A stretch of 64,000 nucleotides of DNA from contig NZ_JACSPS010000002.1 of NCBI RefSeq assembly GCF_014837035.1, positions 787,000 to 850,999 on the forward strand, given 5' to 3'. Each line of letters begins with the position of its first letter. Position 1 is the stretch's first letter. Below the pieces are notes generated by a model that was given only the letters and a program-made list of their open reading frames with translations, was not told the DNA's origin and did not search any database. The position numbers and the translations under genes were made by a program. Positions 7,315 to 16,408 of this stretch are shown here, in pieces. This DNA comes from Kaistella pullorum. GTDB taxonomy: Bacteria > Bacteroidota > Bacteroidia > Flavobacteriales > Weeksellaceae.

Positions 7315-9735
7315 ATGAAAACTATAATTAAATGTTTCGCGTTCACATTGGTTTCGGCCATGTACGCGGCACAGAACGGCAGCGACAGCATACAGCGTAA
7401 GAGAATTCAAGCTTCCCCAATAAGTACCTCAATAAAAATTGACGGAATTTTGGATGAAGAGAGCTGGCAAACAGCGTCGGAAGCCAGCAATTTCGTAGAA
7501 AGACGTCCAAATAATGGCCAGCCGGAACCGGCGACAACTAAAAGTGTGGTCAAAATCCTTTACGACGATAGCGGAATCTACATTGGCGCTACGCTATACG
7601 ATAATCAACCCGATAAAATTGCACGTGAACTCACCGAACGCGACAATTTGGAAAACGATGATATTTTTGGTGTTACGCTGAACGGTTATAATGATCATCA
7701 GCAAAGCCTTGAATTTCTGGTAACCGCCGCAGGGGTGCAGGCTGACGCGAAGCTGACAACCGATTTTGGCGAAGATTTCAGCTGGAATGCCGTTTGGTTT
7801 TCAGCAGTAAAGTTCACCGACACCGGCTGGACGGTCGAGATGAAGATTCCTTACTCAGAATTGCGTTTTCCGAAAAGCGAAGTTCAGCAATGGGGCATCA
7901 ACATCCTGAGGCTTGTAAACCGTACAAGCTCCGTTTATGACTGGAATTTCGTGGACAACAAAAAAGGAAGCTACATGCTGTACGACGGTGTTCTCAGCGG
8001 CATAAAAAACATCAATCCACCGACCAGACTTTCATTCCTGCCCTATTTCTCAACATACGTGAACAATTACGACGACAAAACCAAGGCTAATCTGAACGGC
8101 GGGATGGACTTAAAATACGGCATCAACGATGCTTTCACGCTCGATTTAACGCTTATTCCGGATTTTGGGCAAACGTCATTTGACCGTTCGGTGCTGAATC
8201 TTTCGCCGTTCGAAGTGCAGTTTCAGGAACAGCGTTCATTCTTCACAGAAGGGACCGAGCTTTTCAGCAAAGGTGATTTGTTCTACTCCAGGCGAATAGG
8301 TGGATATCCGAGCGGAAGCCCGACCCTGAATGAAGACGAAGAAATCATCGAAAATCCGGAAAAAGTAAAACTTTTCAACGCGATAAAAGTTTCGGGACGT
8401 ACGAACGAAGGTCTGGGAATCGGGTTTTTCAATGCGGTTACCGAAAAAACATCAGCAAAAATCTACAATACAGCAACCGGTGAAACAAGATATGAAACCA
8501 CCGAACCGTGGGCAAACTATAACGTATTCGTTCTCGACCAAAGGTTCCGCGGCAACTCATCCGTTTCGCTTGTGAACACCAATGTGATCCGGGACGGCGA
8601 TTTTCGGGACGCCAACGCTACGGCGCTGCTTTTCGACATCAGGAACCGCAAAAATACATACCGCTATTTTGGTGCTACCAAAGGAAGTTTAGTGATGAAC
8701 GGTGAAAACAAATTCGGGAACGAAAGTACTTTGGGTTTTAATAAAGTGGCAGGTATACACCGTTTCGGCGCGAATTATTTCGTACGAACGAAAGATTATG
8801 ACATCGGTGACCTTGGTTACTATGACCGAACCAACTTTCACAGCCTGAATACGAACTACTCTTACCGTTATCTGCAGCCGCGCGGCACCCTGAATTCGCT
8901 GAATTATAACCTGAACGTCTCACACAACCGCCGTCTGGATGATGATCTTTTCACGCAGTTTGTCATTCACAACAGTATCGACATGCAGACCAAAAACTTT
9001 TTCAATTTTGGCGGCGGACTTATGATTTGGCCTTTCGGCGAAAACGATATCTACGAACCGCGCACCGCAGGCCGCTTTATGCTGGTGCCGGCCATGATCA
9101 ATCCCTGGATTTTCATCAATACAGACAACCGCAGAAAATTCCGCATTAATACCTACATCGATTATTATGCATTTGATGAAAAGGGCCGATATCAACTTAT
9201 TTACCAGCTAAATCCAAGCTACAAGTTCTCGGACAAACTTCGTCTTTACTATAATGCGAATTTTAATTATCAGCAAAACGACCGCGGTTTCGCCGGTAAA
9301 GATGCACAGCACATCTTCATGGGAAGCCGCAACAGATTCACTGCCGAAAACGGCATATCATCGCAGTACACATTCAACAATAAAATGGCGCTGAATCTTT
9401 CTTTCCGCCATTATTTCTCTGAAGTTCACTACCGAAAATTTGAAACTTTAAACGTAGACGGAGATGTGACAGAGACTGATCTGTTCAATGAAAACCGGGA
9501 TGGAACTTTCAACTCCTGGAATGTAGATTTGCGCTATTCATGGTGGTTTGCACCGGGTAGCCAACTCACTTTACTGTACCGAAATGCCGTGGGAAATTAT
9601 CTGGAAGAATCGCGCATCGGTTTCAGCAAAAACTTCGAGAAACTTTTTGATGAGCCCATGATCAACAGTATTTCGCTTAAACTCACTTACTATATCGATT
9701 ACAACCAAGCCAGAAACTGGATGAAGAAGAGCTGA
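7315..9735 (+). CDS. DUF5916 outer-membrane protein with CBM9-like domain
   Basis: An 806-residue exported protein. A short signal peptide (ends near MYAAQNG) is followed by a carbohydrate-binding-module-9-like sandwich: IKIDGILDEESWQTA, VKILYDDSGIYIGATLYD, then TGWTVEMKIPYSELRFP. The remaining 550 residues are alternating Tyr/Asn/Arg-rich strands (SFLPYFSTYVNNYDDK, YHFSE-type segments, C-terminal ISLKLTYYIDYNQA), typical of the DUF5916 beta-barrel. Residues FEVQFQEQRSFFTEGTELF are the family signature. Common in Bacteroidota; role unknown, possibly binding or uptake of a polymer at the cell surface. It has its own upstream region after a hairpin. Confidence 0.88.
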   Translation: MKTIIKCFAFTLVSAMYAAQNGSDSIQRKRIQASPISTSIKIDGILDEESWQTASEASNFVERRPNNGQPEPATTKSVVKILYDDSGIYIGATLYDNQPDKIARELTERDNLENDDIFGVTLNGYNDHQQSLEFLVTAAGVQADAKLTTDFGEDFSWNAVWFSAVKFTDTGWTVEMKIPYSELRFPKSEVQQWGINILRLVNRTSSVYDWNFVDNKKGSYMLYDGVLSGIKNINPPTRLSFLPYFSTYVNNYDDKTKANLNGGMDLKYGINDAFTLDLTLIPDFGQTSFDRSVLNLSPFEVQFQEQRSFFTEGTELFSKGDLFYSRRIGGYPSGSPTLNEDEEIIENPEKVKLFNAIKVSGRTNEGLGIGFFNAVTEKTSAKIYNTATGETRYETTEPWANYNVFVLDQRFRGNSSVSLVNTNVIRDGDFRDANATALLFDIRNRKNTYRYFGATKGSLVMNGENKFGNESTLGFNKVAGIHRFGANYFVRTKDYDIGDLGYYDRTNFHSLNTNYSYRYLQPRGTLNSLNYNLNVSHNRRLDDDLFTQFVIHNSIDMQTKNFFNFGGGLMIWPFGENDIYEPRTAGRFMLVPAMINPWIFINTDNRRKFRINTYIDYYAFDEKGRYQLIYQLNPSYKFSDKLRLYYNANFNYQQNDRGFAGKDAQHIFMGSRNRFTAENGISSQYTFNNKMALNLSFRHYFSEVHYRKFETLNVDGDVTETDLFNENRDGTFNSWNVDLRYSWWFAPGSQLTLLYRNAVGNYLEESRIGFSKNFEKLFDEPMINSISLKLTYYIDYNQARNWMKKS

Positions 9736-9905
9736 TTTAATATTGGTTTCAGCAGAATTAACAAATTATATTTTTAAACATATTTATTATCTCTCAAACT
9801 TTGATTTTTTCAGGATTTATGTCCAAAATAAATGAATAATTAAAAAAAATTGGACAAATATTTTCTTATAACTATTTTGTAACTTTACTAGCAAATAACA
9901 AAATC

Positions 9906-10208
9906 ATGAGTGATAATTTACATTTTTTGTTTTTCGTCTTATGGATTTTATCAGCCGGTCTGATGGCATACTTAGGAAATAAAAGACGAATCGGCCCCGT
10001 AATTCCGTTTATAATTTCGTTGCTATTCAGCCCTATTATTGGCTTCATATGCATTCTTATTTCTAAGGATAATCAAACTGATAGGTTTGAGAAAAAAGTT
10101 CTTGCTGAAACGACATTAAATGACTTAGAAAAAATCAGTAAAATGAAGGAGCAAGGTTTAATTTCGGAGGAAGAATTTACTGCTTTAAAAAGTAAAATTA
10201 TTAAGTAG
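9906..10208 (+). CDS. Small membrane protein with C-terminal SHOCT motif
   Basis: A 100-residue protein with two membrane segments (FLFFVLWILSAGLMAYLG and VIPFIISLLFSPIIGFICIL) and a cytoplasmic tail that ends in LEKISKMKEQGLISEEEFTALKSK, written here in two overlapping parts as KMKEQGLISEEEF and FTALKSK: the short C-terminal SHOCT module, thought to mediate oligomerisation. Function unknown. The 170 bases upstream are AT-rich and contain an inverted pair GTCCAA...TTGGAC but no convincing promoter. Confidence 0.8.
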   Translation: MSDNLHFLFFVLWILSAGLMAYLGNKRRIGPVIPFIISLLFSPIIGFICILISKDNQTDRFEKKVLAETTLNDLEKISKMKEQGLISEEEFTALKSKIIK

Positions 10209-10286
10209 CTGCTTTAAAAGAAAATTTATTCTGTAAATAAGTATTTTCAATTTGGCTATCTAATAAATATAATTACTAAATGAATT

Positions 10287-10322
10287 AAAAAAGCCGCTTC
10301 AGAATATCTGAAACGGTCTTTT
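10287..10322. terminator. Bidirectional terminator between the SHOCT gene and pheS
   Basis: AAAAGCCGCTTCAG and CTGAAACGGTCTTTT form an imperfect stem (one bulge, one mismatch) with A and T runs on both sides. It can serve both convergent genes. Confidence 0.6.
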
Positions 10323-10328
10323 ACATTT

Positions 10329-11339
10329 TTAAAGAGATCTGAATTGCTCCAGCATTCGCTTGTCGTTTTCGAAGAACATGCGGATGTCGCTCATCTGATA
10401 AAGCAACATCACGATCCGCTCGATGCCCATCCCAAAAGCATAACCGGAATATTTGTCGGCATCGATATTTACATTCTGCAAAACAGCCGGGTCCACCATT
10501 CCACAACCCATGATCTCCAGCCAGCCGGTTCCCTTGGTGATGCGATAATCGGTCTCAGAATTGAGTCCCCAATACACATCTACTTCAGCACTTGGCTCTG
10601 TGAACGGGAAATAAGACGGTCTGAGACGGATTTTTGATTTACCGAAAAGTTCGGTGGTGAAATACTGTATGGTCTGTTTTAAATCTGCAAAGCTCACATT
10701 CTCATCGATATACAGACCTTCGATCTGGTGGAAGATGCAGTGCGAACGTGACGAAATGGCTTCGTTACGGAAAACGCGGCCGGGCGAAAGAATACGCATC
10801 GGCGGCTGATTTTCTTCCATATAACGGATCTGCACAGACGACGTGTGCGTTCTGAGCAGCACATCCGGATTGGTTTCAATGAAAAATGTATCCTGCATAT
10901 CGCGCGCCGGGTGATATTCGGGAAGGTTCAGCGCGGTGAAATTGTGCCAGTCGTCTTCTATTTCAGGGCCGTCTGCTACGGCAAAACCAATAGATTTGAA
11001 AATATCAATGATCTTATTTTTCACGATGTTGATCGGATGCCGCGTGCCGAGCTCGGACGGGAAACCAGGACGCGTAAGATCTTCCTTCTCGAGGATCAGA
11101 TTTTGTGTACCGCTGTTCTTAAGGCTTTCGAGTTTGGTTTCCACGGCCTGTTTCAAAGTATTGATCTTTTGGCCAAATTCTTTTTTCTGCTCGTTCGGAA
11201 CATCTTTGAACTGCGCAAAAATATCATTCAAAATCCCTTTCTTACCGCTGAATTTAATGCGGAACTGTTCTATTTCCGCTTTTTCAGAAGTCTGAAAGTT
11301 CTGCACCTCGGCCAATAAATCGTCTATTCTCTGTAACAT
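10329..11339 (-). CDS. pheS: Phenylalanine-tRNA ligase alpha subunit
   Basis: The catalytic alpha subunit of the alpha2beta2 synthetase that charges tRNA-Phe. The 336 residues match the family. An N-terminal coiled-coil arm (about 1-95, binds the tRNA) precedes the class II core: motif 1 near [28 protein letters not shown], motif 2 with [19 protein letters not shown], and motif 3 in the C-terminal [13 protein letters not shown]. The start is the ATG of MLQRIDDLL; the frame stays open 11 codons further, but that stretch holds the -7 box. pheT is not adjacent, which is usual in this group. Confidence 0.96.
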   Translation of the reverse strand: MLQRIDDLLAEVQNFQTSEKAEIEQFRIKFSGKKGILNDIFAQFKDVPNEQKKEFGQKINTLKQAVETKLESLKNSGTQNLILEKEDLTRPGFPSELGTRHPINIVKNKIIDIFKSIGFAVADGPEIEDDWHNFTALNLPEYHPARDMQDTFFIETNPDVLLRTHTSSVQIRYMEENQPPMRILSPGRVFRNEAISSRSHCIFHQIEGLYIDENVSFADLKQTIQYFTTELFGKSKIRLRPSYFPFTEPSAEVDVYWGLNSETDYRITKGTGWLEIMGCGMVDPAVLQNVNIDADKYSGYAFGMGIERIVMLLYQMSDIRMFFENDKRMLEQFRSL

Positions 11340-11361
11340 CTTTTCGTAATATATCGAAGCG

Positions 11362-11369
11362 CAAAAATA
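11362..11369 (-). promoter_or_regulatory. Putative -7 box of pheS
   Basis: On the minus strand TATTTTTG, 22 bases before the pheS ATG. No -33 TTG at the right distance. Confidence 0.4.
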
Positions 11370-11437
11370 CAATTTAATGCTGAAAGAGCCCTTGTAAAAA
11401 TTGCGCGGACCCTGCGTTTTCTCAAATTATTTAATTC

Positions 11438-12010
11438 TTATTGCAGGTATTGCAAAAATTTGGATAATGCCTTTTTGCGGTGACTGATGGCGTTTTTCTC
11501 TTCGGCGGGCATTTCTGCAAATGTGACCGCATAATCATTCGGAATAAAAATCGGGTCGTAGCCAAAACCTTTTTCACCACGAATCTCATGGATGATCTTT
11601 CCATAGACGCGGCCTTCAAAGTATTCCTCAACTCCGTTGTCAACAAGACACATCACGGTCACAAAATAGGCGTCGCGGTTCTCTATATCTTTGATCTCAG
11701 CGAGTACTTTTGCCATGTTTTTTGCGAAATCGTGATCACCGGCGTACCGTGCGGAATAAATACCCGGTCGGCCGTCGAGCGCGTCAATCACCAGTCCGGA
11801 ATCGTCACCCAGACTTGCTTTACCGGTTTTTTCGAAGCAATATTTTGCTTTGATCAGCGCGTTTGCGTGAAAAGTATTACCATCTTCGATGATTTCGTCA
11901 TGCAGGTCATAATCTGTAAGTGAAGTTACTTTAAACTCTTCACCCAAAATCTGCTGGATTTCTTCTTTCTTGTGTTGGTTATGCGTGGCGATAAGTATTT
12001 CTTTAGACAT
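11438..12010 (-). CDS. rdgB: RdgB/HAM1 non-canonical purine NTP pyrophosphatase
   Basis: Hydrolyses dITP, ITP and XTP to the monophosphates, keeping deaminated purines out of DNA and RNA. The 190-residue protein begins ILIATHNQHKKEEI (substrate loop, THN-x-K) and has the catalytic/Mg segment SLGDDSGLVIDALDGRPGIYSARYAG and the closing GFGYDPIF and SHRKKAL motifs, all diagnostic. The ATG of MSKEILI is preferred over an upstream one because a TAAGTTTG promoter box lies between. It sits between the CPBP protease gene and pheS on the same strand. Confidence 0.96.
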   Translation of the reverse strand: MSKEILIATHNQHKKEEIQQILGEEFKVTSLTDYDLHDEIIEDGNTFHANALIKAKYCFEKTGKASLGDDSGLVIDALDGRPGIYSARYAGDHDFAKNMAKVLAEIKDIENRDAYFVTVMCLVDNGVEEYFEGRVYGKIIHEIRGEKGFGYDPIFIPNDYAVTFAEMPAEEKNAISHRKKALSKFLQYLQ

Positions 12011-12034
12011 AAACTGACAGTTATTTTTAATGCA

Positions 12035-12042
12035 CAAACTTA
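12035..12042 (-). promoter_or_regulatory. Putative -7 box of rdgB
   Basis: TAAGTTTG on the minus strand, overlapping the stop codon of the upstream CPBP gene and giving a leader of about 20 bases before the chosen rdgB ATG. Confidence 0.45.
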
Positions 12043-12873
12043 TTTTTCGGAATGTTTAACAGAAAACTTTCGGCTAAAAAGATAATAGAATACACTGAAA
12101 AGCACGATTCCCAAAGCTAAAACCTTAAACTCTGAAACTTTGAACACTTCGGCAAAACTTTCGGTATCACCGTAAAAAATAAGAAGTGCGGAACAAAGGT
12201 TGTTAAACGCATGGAGCAAAATCGGCAGCAGCAGCGACTTTGTTCTGTGATAAACCAAACCAAGCACTACGCCAAGCAATACCGCGCCCACAAACTGCCA
12301 GGGATTTCCGTGTACGATTCCGAAAACGACCGACGCGATCAGAATTGCCGCTGCAGGCTTCATACCCTTATTGATTAATCCTTTCTGAATGATTCCGCGG
12401 AAAATAATTTCTTCAAAGAGTGGCGCCATCACCACCGCCATTACAATCAGGGTTTTCATGTCTGCGGTCATATTCGCCATCAGATTTTGAAAAAATTCAT
12501 AAAAAGGTCCGAAAAACGGTCCGCTGATGGGAATTTGCGAGGTAATGAATTCCGCAATGAGCATCATACCGAACATGAAGGGAAAAATGATGAGATGCGT
12601 ACTTAGATCAGTTACAGAAAGATTGAAACCGAGTTTCTGCCCGGTTTGCGGACGTGCAATGGCTAAATCATAGGTGAGGATCGCACCTAAAAAACCCGCG
12701 GCGTTCACTACCATCAGGTAAAAGTTCGAGTACTGAAAGTTGGTATTGAAAACAAAGATCGAAATCACATTTATGGAAGAAACAACTGATGTTCCCGCGA
12801 TCATGCCGACAATCAGTGCAAGTGCGCCTTTCCAGTTGAATGTGTGCTCCGGCTGGTTTTTTCGTTCTGTCAT
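12040..12873 (-). CDS. CPBP (CAAX-like) intramembrane metalloprotease
   Basis: A 277-residue membrane protein with about eight hydrophobic segments. The Abi/CPBP catalytic motifs are complete: MAPLFEEIIFRGIIQKG (motif 1, EExxxR, near residue 153), VVFGIVHGN (motif 2, with His) and LLHAFNNL (motif 3, with His and Asn). Bacterial members cleave membrane peptides or serve in self-immunity; the substrate here is unknown. The start MTERKNQ is chosen because the TTG-initiated extension begins inside a TATATTTG promoter box. Confidence 0.9.
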   Translation of the reverse strand: MTERKNQPEHTFNWKGALALIVGMIAGTSVVSSINVISIFVFNTNFQYSNFYLMVVNAAGFLGAILTYDLAIARPQTGQKLGFNLSVTDLSTHLIIFPFMFGMMLIAEFITSQIPISGPFFGPFYEFFQNLMANMTADMKTLIVMAVVMAPLFEEIIFRGIIQKGLINKGMKPAAAILIASVVFGIVHGNPWQFVGAVLLGVVLGLVYHRTKSLLLPILLHAFNNLCSALLIFYGDTESFAEVFKVSEFKVLALGIVLFSVFYYLFSRKFSVKHSEK

Positions 12874-12945
12874 CAGCTGTTGGGTAGGTGAAATTGAAAT
12901 AATAAAATAAATAAATACAGGTTTCAACAGACCTGTAAATGCGCA

Positions 12946-12953
12946 CAAATATA
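12946..12953 (-). promoter_or_regulatory. Putative -7 box of the CPBP protease gene
   Basis: TATATTTG on the minus strand, giving a leader of about 70 bases before the chosen ATG. No -33 TTG with good spacing. Confidence 0.45.
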
Positions 12954-13048
12954 ATTTAAATATGACAAAAGCGAAGTTTTGCGTGGCCTTTTCAGGCAGT
13001 TTTCATGTTCGGTAAAAAAAGACGATTTTTGCATTCTCAAATTTGTAT

Positions 13049-14650
13049 ATGGCAGACTTCACCAAAGAAATAGAAAGGCGTAAAACCTTCGGAATCATTT
13101 CCCACCCCGATGCCGGGAAAACAACACTTACTGAAAAGTTGCTGCTTTTCGGTGGGGCGATTCAGGAAGCAGGTGCAGTAAAATCGAATAAAATCAAGAA
13201 AGGCGCAACCTCCGATTTTATGGAGATCGAGCGCCAGCGTGGAATTTCGGTGGCTACTTCGGTTTTGGCATTTGAATACAGGGATCACAAAATCAACATC
13301 CTCGATACACCCGGACACAAAGATTTCGCCGAAGATACTTACCGAACTCTAACGGCGGTAGATTCCGTAATCGTGGTAATCGATGTGGCTAAAGGTGTGG
13401 AGGAACAGACCGAAAAACTCGTTCAGGTTTGCCGCATGCGAAACATCCCGATGCTGGTGTTCATCAATAAACTTGACCGTGAAGGTAAAGACGCATTCGA
13501 TCTCTTAGATGAAGTTGAACAGAAATTAGGCCTGACGGTCTGCCCGCTTTCTCTGCCCATCGGTATGGGAAGTGATTTTCAGGGAATCTATAATATCTGG
13601 GAGAAAAACATCCAGCTTTTCCTTGAAGAAAAAAAGCAGAAAGTTGGGGAAACCATTAAGTTTGAAGACATCAATGACTCGAAAATCGATGAAGTAATTG
13701 GCGAAAAGGCTGCTGCCACACTGCGTGACGAGCTTGAACTTGTAGAATCTGTCTATCCGGAATTCAACCGCGAAGATTACATGAACGGTAATCTGCAGCC
13801 GGTATTTTTCGGTTCGGCTTTAAACAATTTCGGTGTGCGCGAACTTCTTGACGCTTTCATCGACATTGCGCCGCAACCACAGCCTAAAGAATCTGAAACG
13901 CGACTCGTGAAGCCTGAGGAAAAAAACTTCACCGGTTTCGTATTTAAAATTCATGCTAATATGGACCCGAAACACCGCGACAGGCTTGCGTTTGTAAAGA
14001 TTGTATCGGGTACGTTCAAGCGAAACGAGAATTACCTTTTGGTCCGTGAAAACAAAAAGATGAAGTTTTCCTCACCAAATGCATTTTTCGCAGATAAAAA
14101 AGAAGTGGTAGACGAAAGCTTCCCGGGCGATATCGTCGGGCTGCACGACACCGGAAACTTCCGGATTGGTGATACACTTACCGCAGGTGAAAAAATCAGT
14201 TTTAAAGGAATTCCGAGCTTCTCGCCGGAGCATTTCCGATACATCAACAACGATGATCCATTAAAGGCAAAACAACTTGCGAAAGGTATAGACCAACTCA
14301 TGGACGAAGGTGTAGCACAGCTTTTCACCCTCGAAATGAACAACCGAAAAATCATCGGTACCGTAGGCGCACTACAGTACGAGGTGATCCAGTACCGTCT
14401 GGAACACGAATATGGCGCGAAATGCACTTATGAGCCACTTTCGATACATAAAGCGTGTTGGATTGAAGCAGATGAAAAGTCTGAAGAATTCAAGGAATTT
14501 GCGCGGCTTAAACAAAGATTTATGGCGCGTGACAAATATGGCCAGCGTGTTTTTCTCGCAGATTCGTCGTTTACGATCCATATGACGCAGGAAAAATTCC
14601 CGAATGTGAAACTGCATTTCATTAGCGAATTCCGCACGCATACATCATAA
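13049..14650 (+). CDS. prfC: Peptide chain release factor 3 (RF3)
   Basis: GTPase that removes RF1/RF2 from the ribosome after peptide release. The 533 residues carry the G1 loop SHPDAGKT (18-25), the switch region RQRGISVATSV, G3 DTPGHKDF (about 85) and G4 NKLDREG (about 140). The C-terminal domain has FTLEMNNRKIIGTVGALQYEV and the RF3-typical QYRLEHEYGA. The ATG is preferred over a TTG two codons earlier. It is divergent from the CPBP gene and ends with a clear terminator. Confidence 0.97.
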   Translation: MADFTKEIERRKTFGIISHPDAGKTTLTEKLLLFGGAIQEAGAVKSNKIKKGATSDFMEIERQRGISVATSVLAFEYRDHKINILDTPGHKDFAEDTYRTLTAVDSVIVVIDVAKGVEEQTEKLVQVCRMRNIPMLVFINKLDREGKDAFDLLDEVEQKLGLTVCPLSLPIGMGSDFQGIYNIWEKNIQLFLEEKKQKVGETIKFEDINDSKIDEVIGEKAAATLRDELELVESVYPEFNREDYMNGNLQPVFFGSALNNFGVRELLDAFIDIAPQPQPKESETRLVKPEEKNFTGFVFKIHANMDPKHRDRLAFVKIVSGTFKRNENYLLVRENKKMKFSSPNAFFADKKEVVDESFPGDIVGLHDTGNFRIGDTLTAGEKISFKGIPSFSPEHFRYINNDDPLKAKQLAKGIDQLMDEGVAQLFTLEMNNRKIIGTVGALQYEVIQYRLEHEYGAKCTYEPLSIHKACWIEADEKSEEFKEFARLKQRFMARDKYGQRVFLADSSFTIHMTQEKFPNVKLHFISEFRTHTS

Positions 14651-14680
14651 ATTTTCGGCACCGAAAACATTTAAAAACAG

Positions 14681-14709
14681 AATCTTCAGCCAGTCTGAAG
14701 ATTTTTTTT
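14681..14709 (+). terminator. Intrinsic terminator of prfC
   Basis: AATCTTCAG pairs with CTGAAGATT around a 5-base loop, followed by eight or more T. Confidence 0.85.
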
Positions 14710-14829
14710 GTAAAGCTGGTAGCAAAATATTTTACAATCTACTTTAAATCAACGGATTACCTTTTAAAGCAATTATTGAGGAATACAATTTGATTATATT
14801 TCGCGTTCTTAATTTTTTTAAATAAATAA

Positions 14830-15981
14830 ATGAAAAACTTCTTCTTAATCCTGCTTACATCGGTGTTGTTTGTCTCCTGTGAGAAAAACACGCTGCAGCA
14901 GACCACGGATAATATAAAAAGAGCCGACAGCCTCTTTACCAAAGCAAATCAGGGAATTAAAACATTGGATTCGATTTCAAAGACGATCAGCGATTCCAAC
15001 GGAATTGCAAAAAAAGTGATCATTCCCGAAATTCAAAAACAAAAAAAATCCATTGATTCCACGATTAAAAGCGGCGGCTGGCGCATAGACTCAATCAACA
15101 AACAGATCGAGAAGATCACCAAAAATGTGGTAGTGGGAACTGAAGTCGCGAAGACGCTTGATTCCGCGAACACATCTTTACAGAATGGGGAAAATGCTTT
15201 GAAAGTGCTCACGCGAACTGCCGATAAACTTTTAAAACAGACAAAAAAGCAATCGGAAGCAGCGGAACCTGCGAAAAATAAAGCTGAGACCGCCCCGGAA
15301 AACTACCCGACAGCAAGCACACCTGCGCCTACTCCACTACCCGAGCGCAACCCGGTGGTAAAAACTGCGACACTTGAAATACAGGTTGAAGATTTGGCTG
15401 CGGCTCAGGCAATTTTAAGACAAAAAATCCGCGAAAATAATGCTGATCTGGTGAGCGATAATTTCAGTCAGAACGAAGGCATTCAGCGTCAGCGTGTGAC
15501 AGCCAAAGTTCCTTTGCAGTATTTCGACCGATTCGTCAGCGATATCTCGTCAGATCTGGGTGACATTAAATCTAAAAACACAGAAACAGAAGGTTCTGAC
15601 TATGTAGCTTCTCAGTATTGCGACGTGGAAATTGTACTTGCGCAAAACCAAAATATCGCGGCTGTAGACGCACAGCAGACCGACGAACAACCAAAAGATG
15701 AAGGGTTCAGCGCCGCGTTCATGAAAGGTTTCAATATGCTGGGCGCTGCACTGCTCTTCCTGCTGCCCTTCTGGCCTGTATTTGTGATTGGTGGATTGAT
15801 TTGGTATTTCATCCATCGGAAAAATCAGAGAAAACGCAGGGAACAGACCATTGCGAAAGCGGAAATAATCACTGACACTACAATGTATCCGACTGAAAAC
15901 CGAACTTCGAGCGCAGAAAACCCTAAACCAGATGCGACACCGGATGATGATACAGATTATTCTAAATACATGCCCAAATAA
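14830..15981 (+). CDS. DUF4349 lipoprotein with C-terminal membrane segment
   Basis: A 383-residue envelope protein. The signal peptide ends in a lipobox (VLFVSC). Residues about 20-150 are long charged helices, probably coiled coil (repeated KSIDSTI, DSINKQIEKI, LDSANTSLQ). A Pro/Thr/Ala linker leads to the DUF4349 domain (TATLEIQVEDLAAAQAILRQ ... RVTAKVPLQYFDRFVSDIS). Near residue 295 comes a membrane segment (GAALLFLLPFWPVFVIGGLI) followed by a basic then acidic tail. Lipid anchor plus transmembrane helix in one chain is characteristic of the DUF4349 family. Function unknown. Confidence 0.82.
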   Translation: MKNFFLILLTSVLFVSCEKNTLQQTTDNIKRADSLFTKANQGIKTLDSISKTISDSNGIAKKVIIPEIQKQKKSIDSTIKSGGWRIDSINKQIEKITKNVVVGTEVAKTLDSANTSLQNGENALKVLTRTADKLLKQTKKQSEAAEPAKNKAETAPENYPTASTPAPTPLPERNPVVKTATLEIQVEDLAAAQAILRQKIRENNADLVSDNFSQNEGIQRQRVTAKVPLQYFDRFVSDISSDLGDIKSKNTETEGSDYVASQYCDVEIVLAQNQNIAAVDAQQTDEQPKDEGFSAAFMKGFNMLGAALLFLLPFWPVFVIGGLIWYFIHRKNQRKRREQTIAKAEIITDTTMYPTENRTSSAENPKPDATPDDDTDYSKYMPK

Positions 15982-15985
15982 AAAT

Positions 15986-16013
15986 AAAGCCTTCCAAAAA
16001 AATGGAAGGCTTT
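15986..16013. terminator. Bidirectional terminator
   Basis: AAAGCCTTCCA pairs with TGGAAGGCTTT (11 bp, loop of six A). It lies between the convergent DUF4349 gene and the 122-residue membrane protein gene. Confidence 0.75.
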
Positions 16014-16015
16014 GC

Positions 16016-16384
16016 TTATTTCATATGGACAATACGGTCTACGACGTAAACCGTATTTCCACGCCACGGCAGCACGCCATGGTATTCTTTGTAATGAAGA
16101 TCGAAAGTCTTGCCGTTGTTCACCTCCAGCGTCTTGAAAATTTCTTCGTCCACGATGGAGAACTCAAATTCGTAACTGGTGAGACTTCCCGTGCGCGGAT
16201 TTGCGCCAAAACCCTGCTGGATCAGTTTGCCTTCGTAAGTTTTGAAGACATTGCCTTTTTTCACGGCATAATTGAGCACGCCCGATTTCACGCCTTCGCC
16301 AAAGACAAAGTAATAGCGGTAATAAAGCACGCCGGAAAGCAGTAAAACTACGGCAACGAGAATGATCCAGAAGTATTTCATCAC
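16016..16384 (-). CDS. Single-pass membrane protein, unknown function
   Basis: 122 residues: one N-terminal membrane anchor (YFWIILVAVVLLLSGVLYYRYY) and a small soluble domain of beta strands (SGVLNYAVKKGNVFKTYEG, SYEFEFSIVDEEIF, YVVDRIVHMK). The pattern is conserved among flavobacteria as far as I recall, but no function is known; database names such as 6-phosphogluconate dehydrogenase given to similar short proteins are not supported by anything in this sequence. It starts 24 bases downstream of the acyl-CoA dehydrogenase gene and is probably co-transcribed with it. Confidence 0.75.
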   Translation of the reverse strand: MMKYFWIILVAVVLLLSGVLYYRYYFVFGEGVKSGVLNYAVKKGNVFKTYEGKLIQQGFGANPRTGSLTSYEFEFSIVDEEIFKTLEVNNGKTFDLHYKEYHGVLPWRGNTVYVVDRIVHMK

Positions 16385-16408
16385 AATTTGGGTTTAAAAA
16401 TTTAGCTT

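Noticed and set aside
9820..9875. GTCCAA...TTGGAC inverted repeat before the SHOCT gene as an operator
   Set aside because: Only six base pairs with a long AT-rich gap; expected by chance in such DNA.
13130..13150. prfC as an elongation factor G
   Set aside because: The length, RF3-specific C-terminal domain and the SHPDAGKT loop context fit RF3.
16016..16384. The 122-residue protein as 6-phosphogluconate dehydrogenase
   Set aside because: It has a membrane anchor and no nucleotide-binding or catalytic motif of that enzyme.
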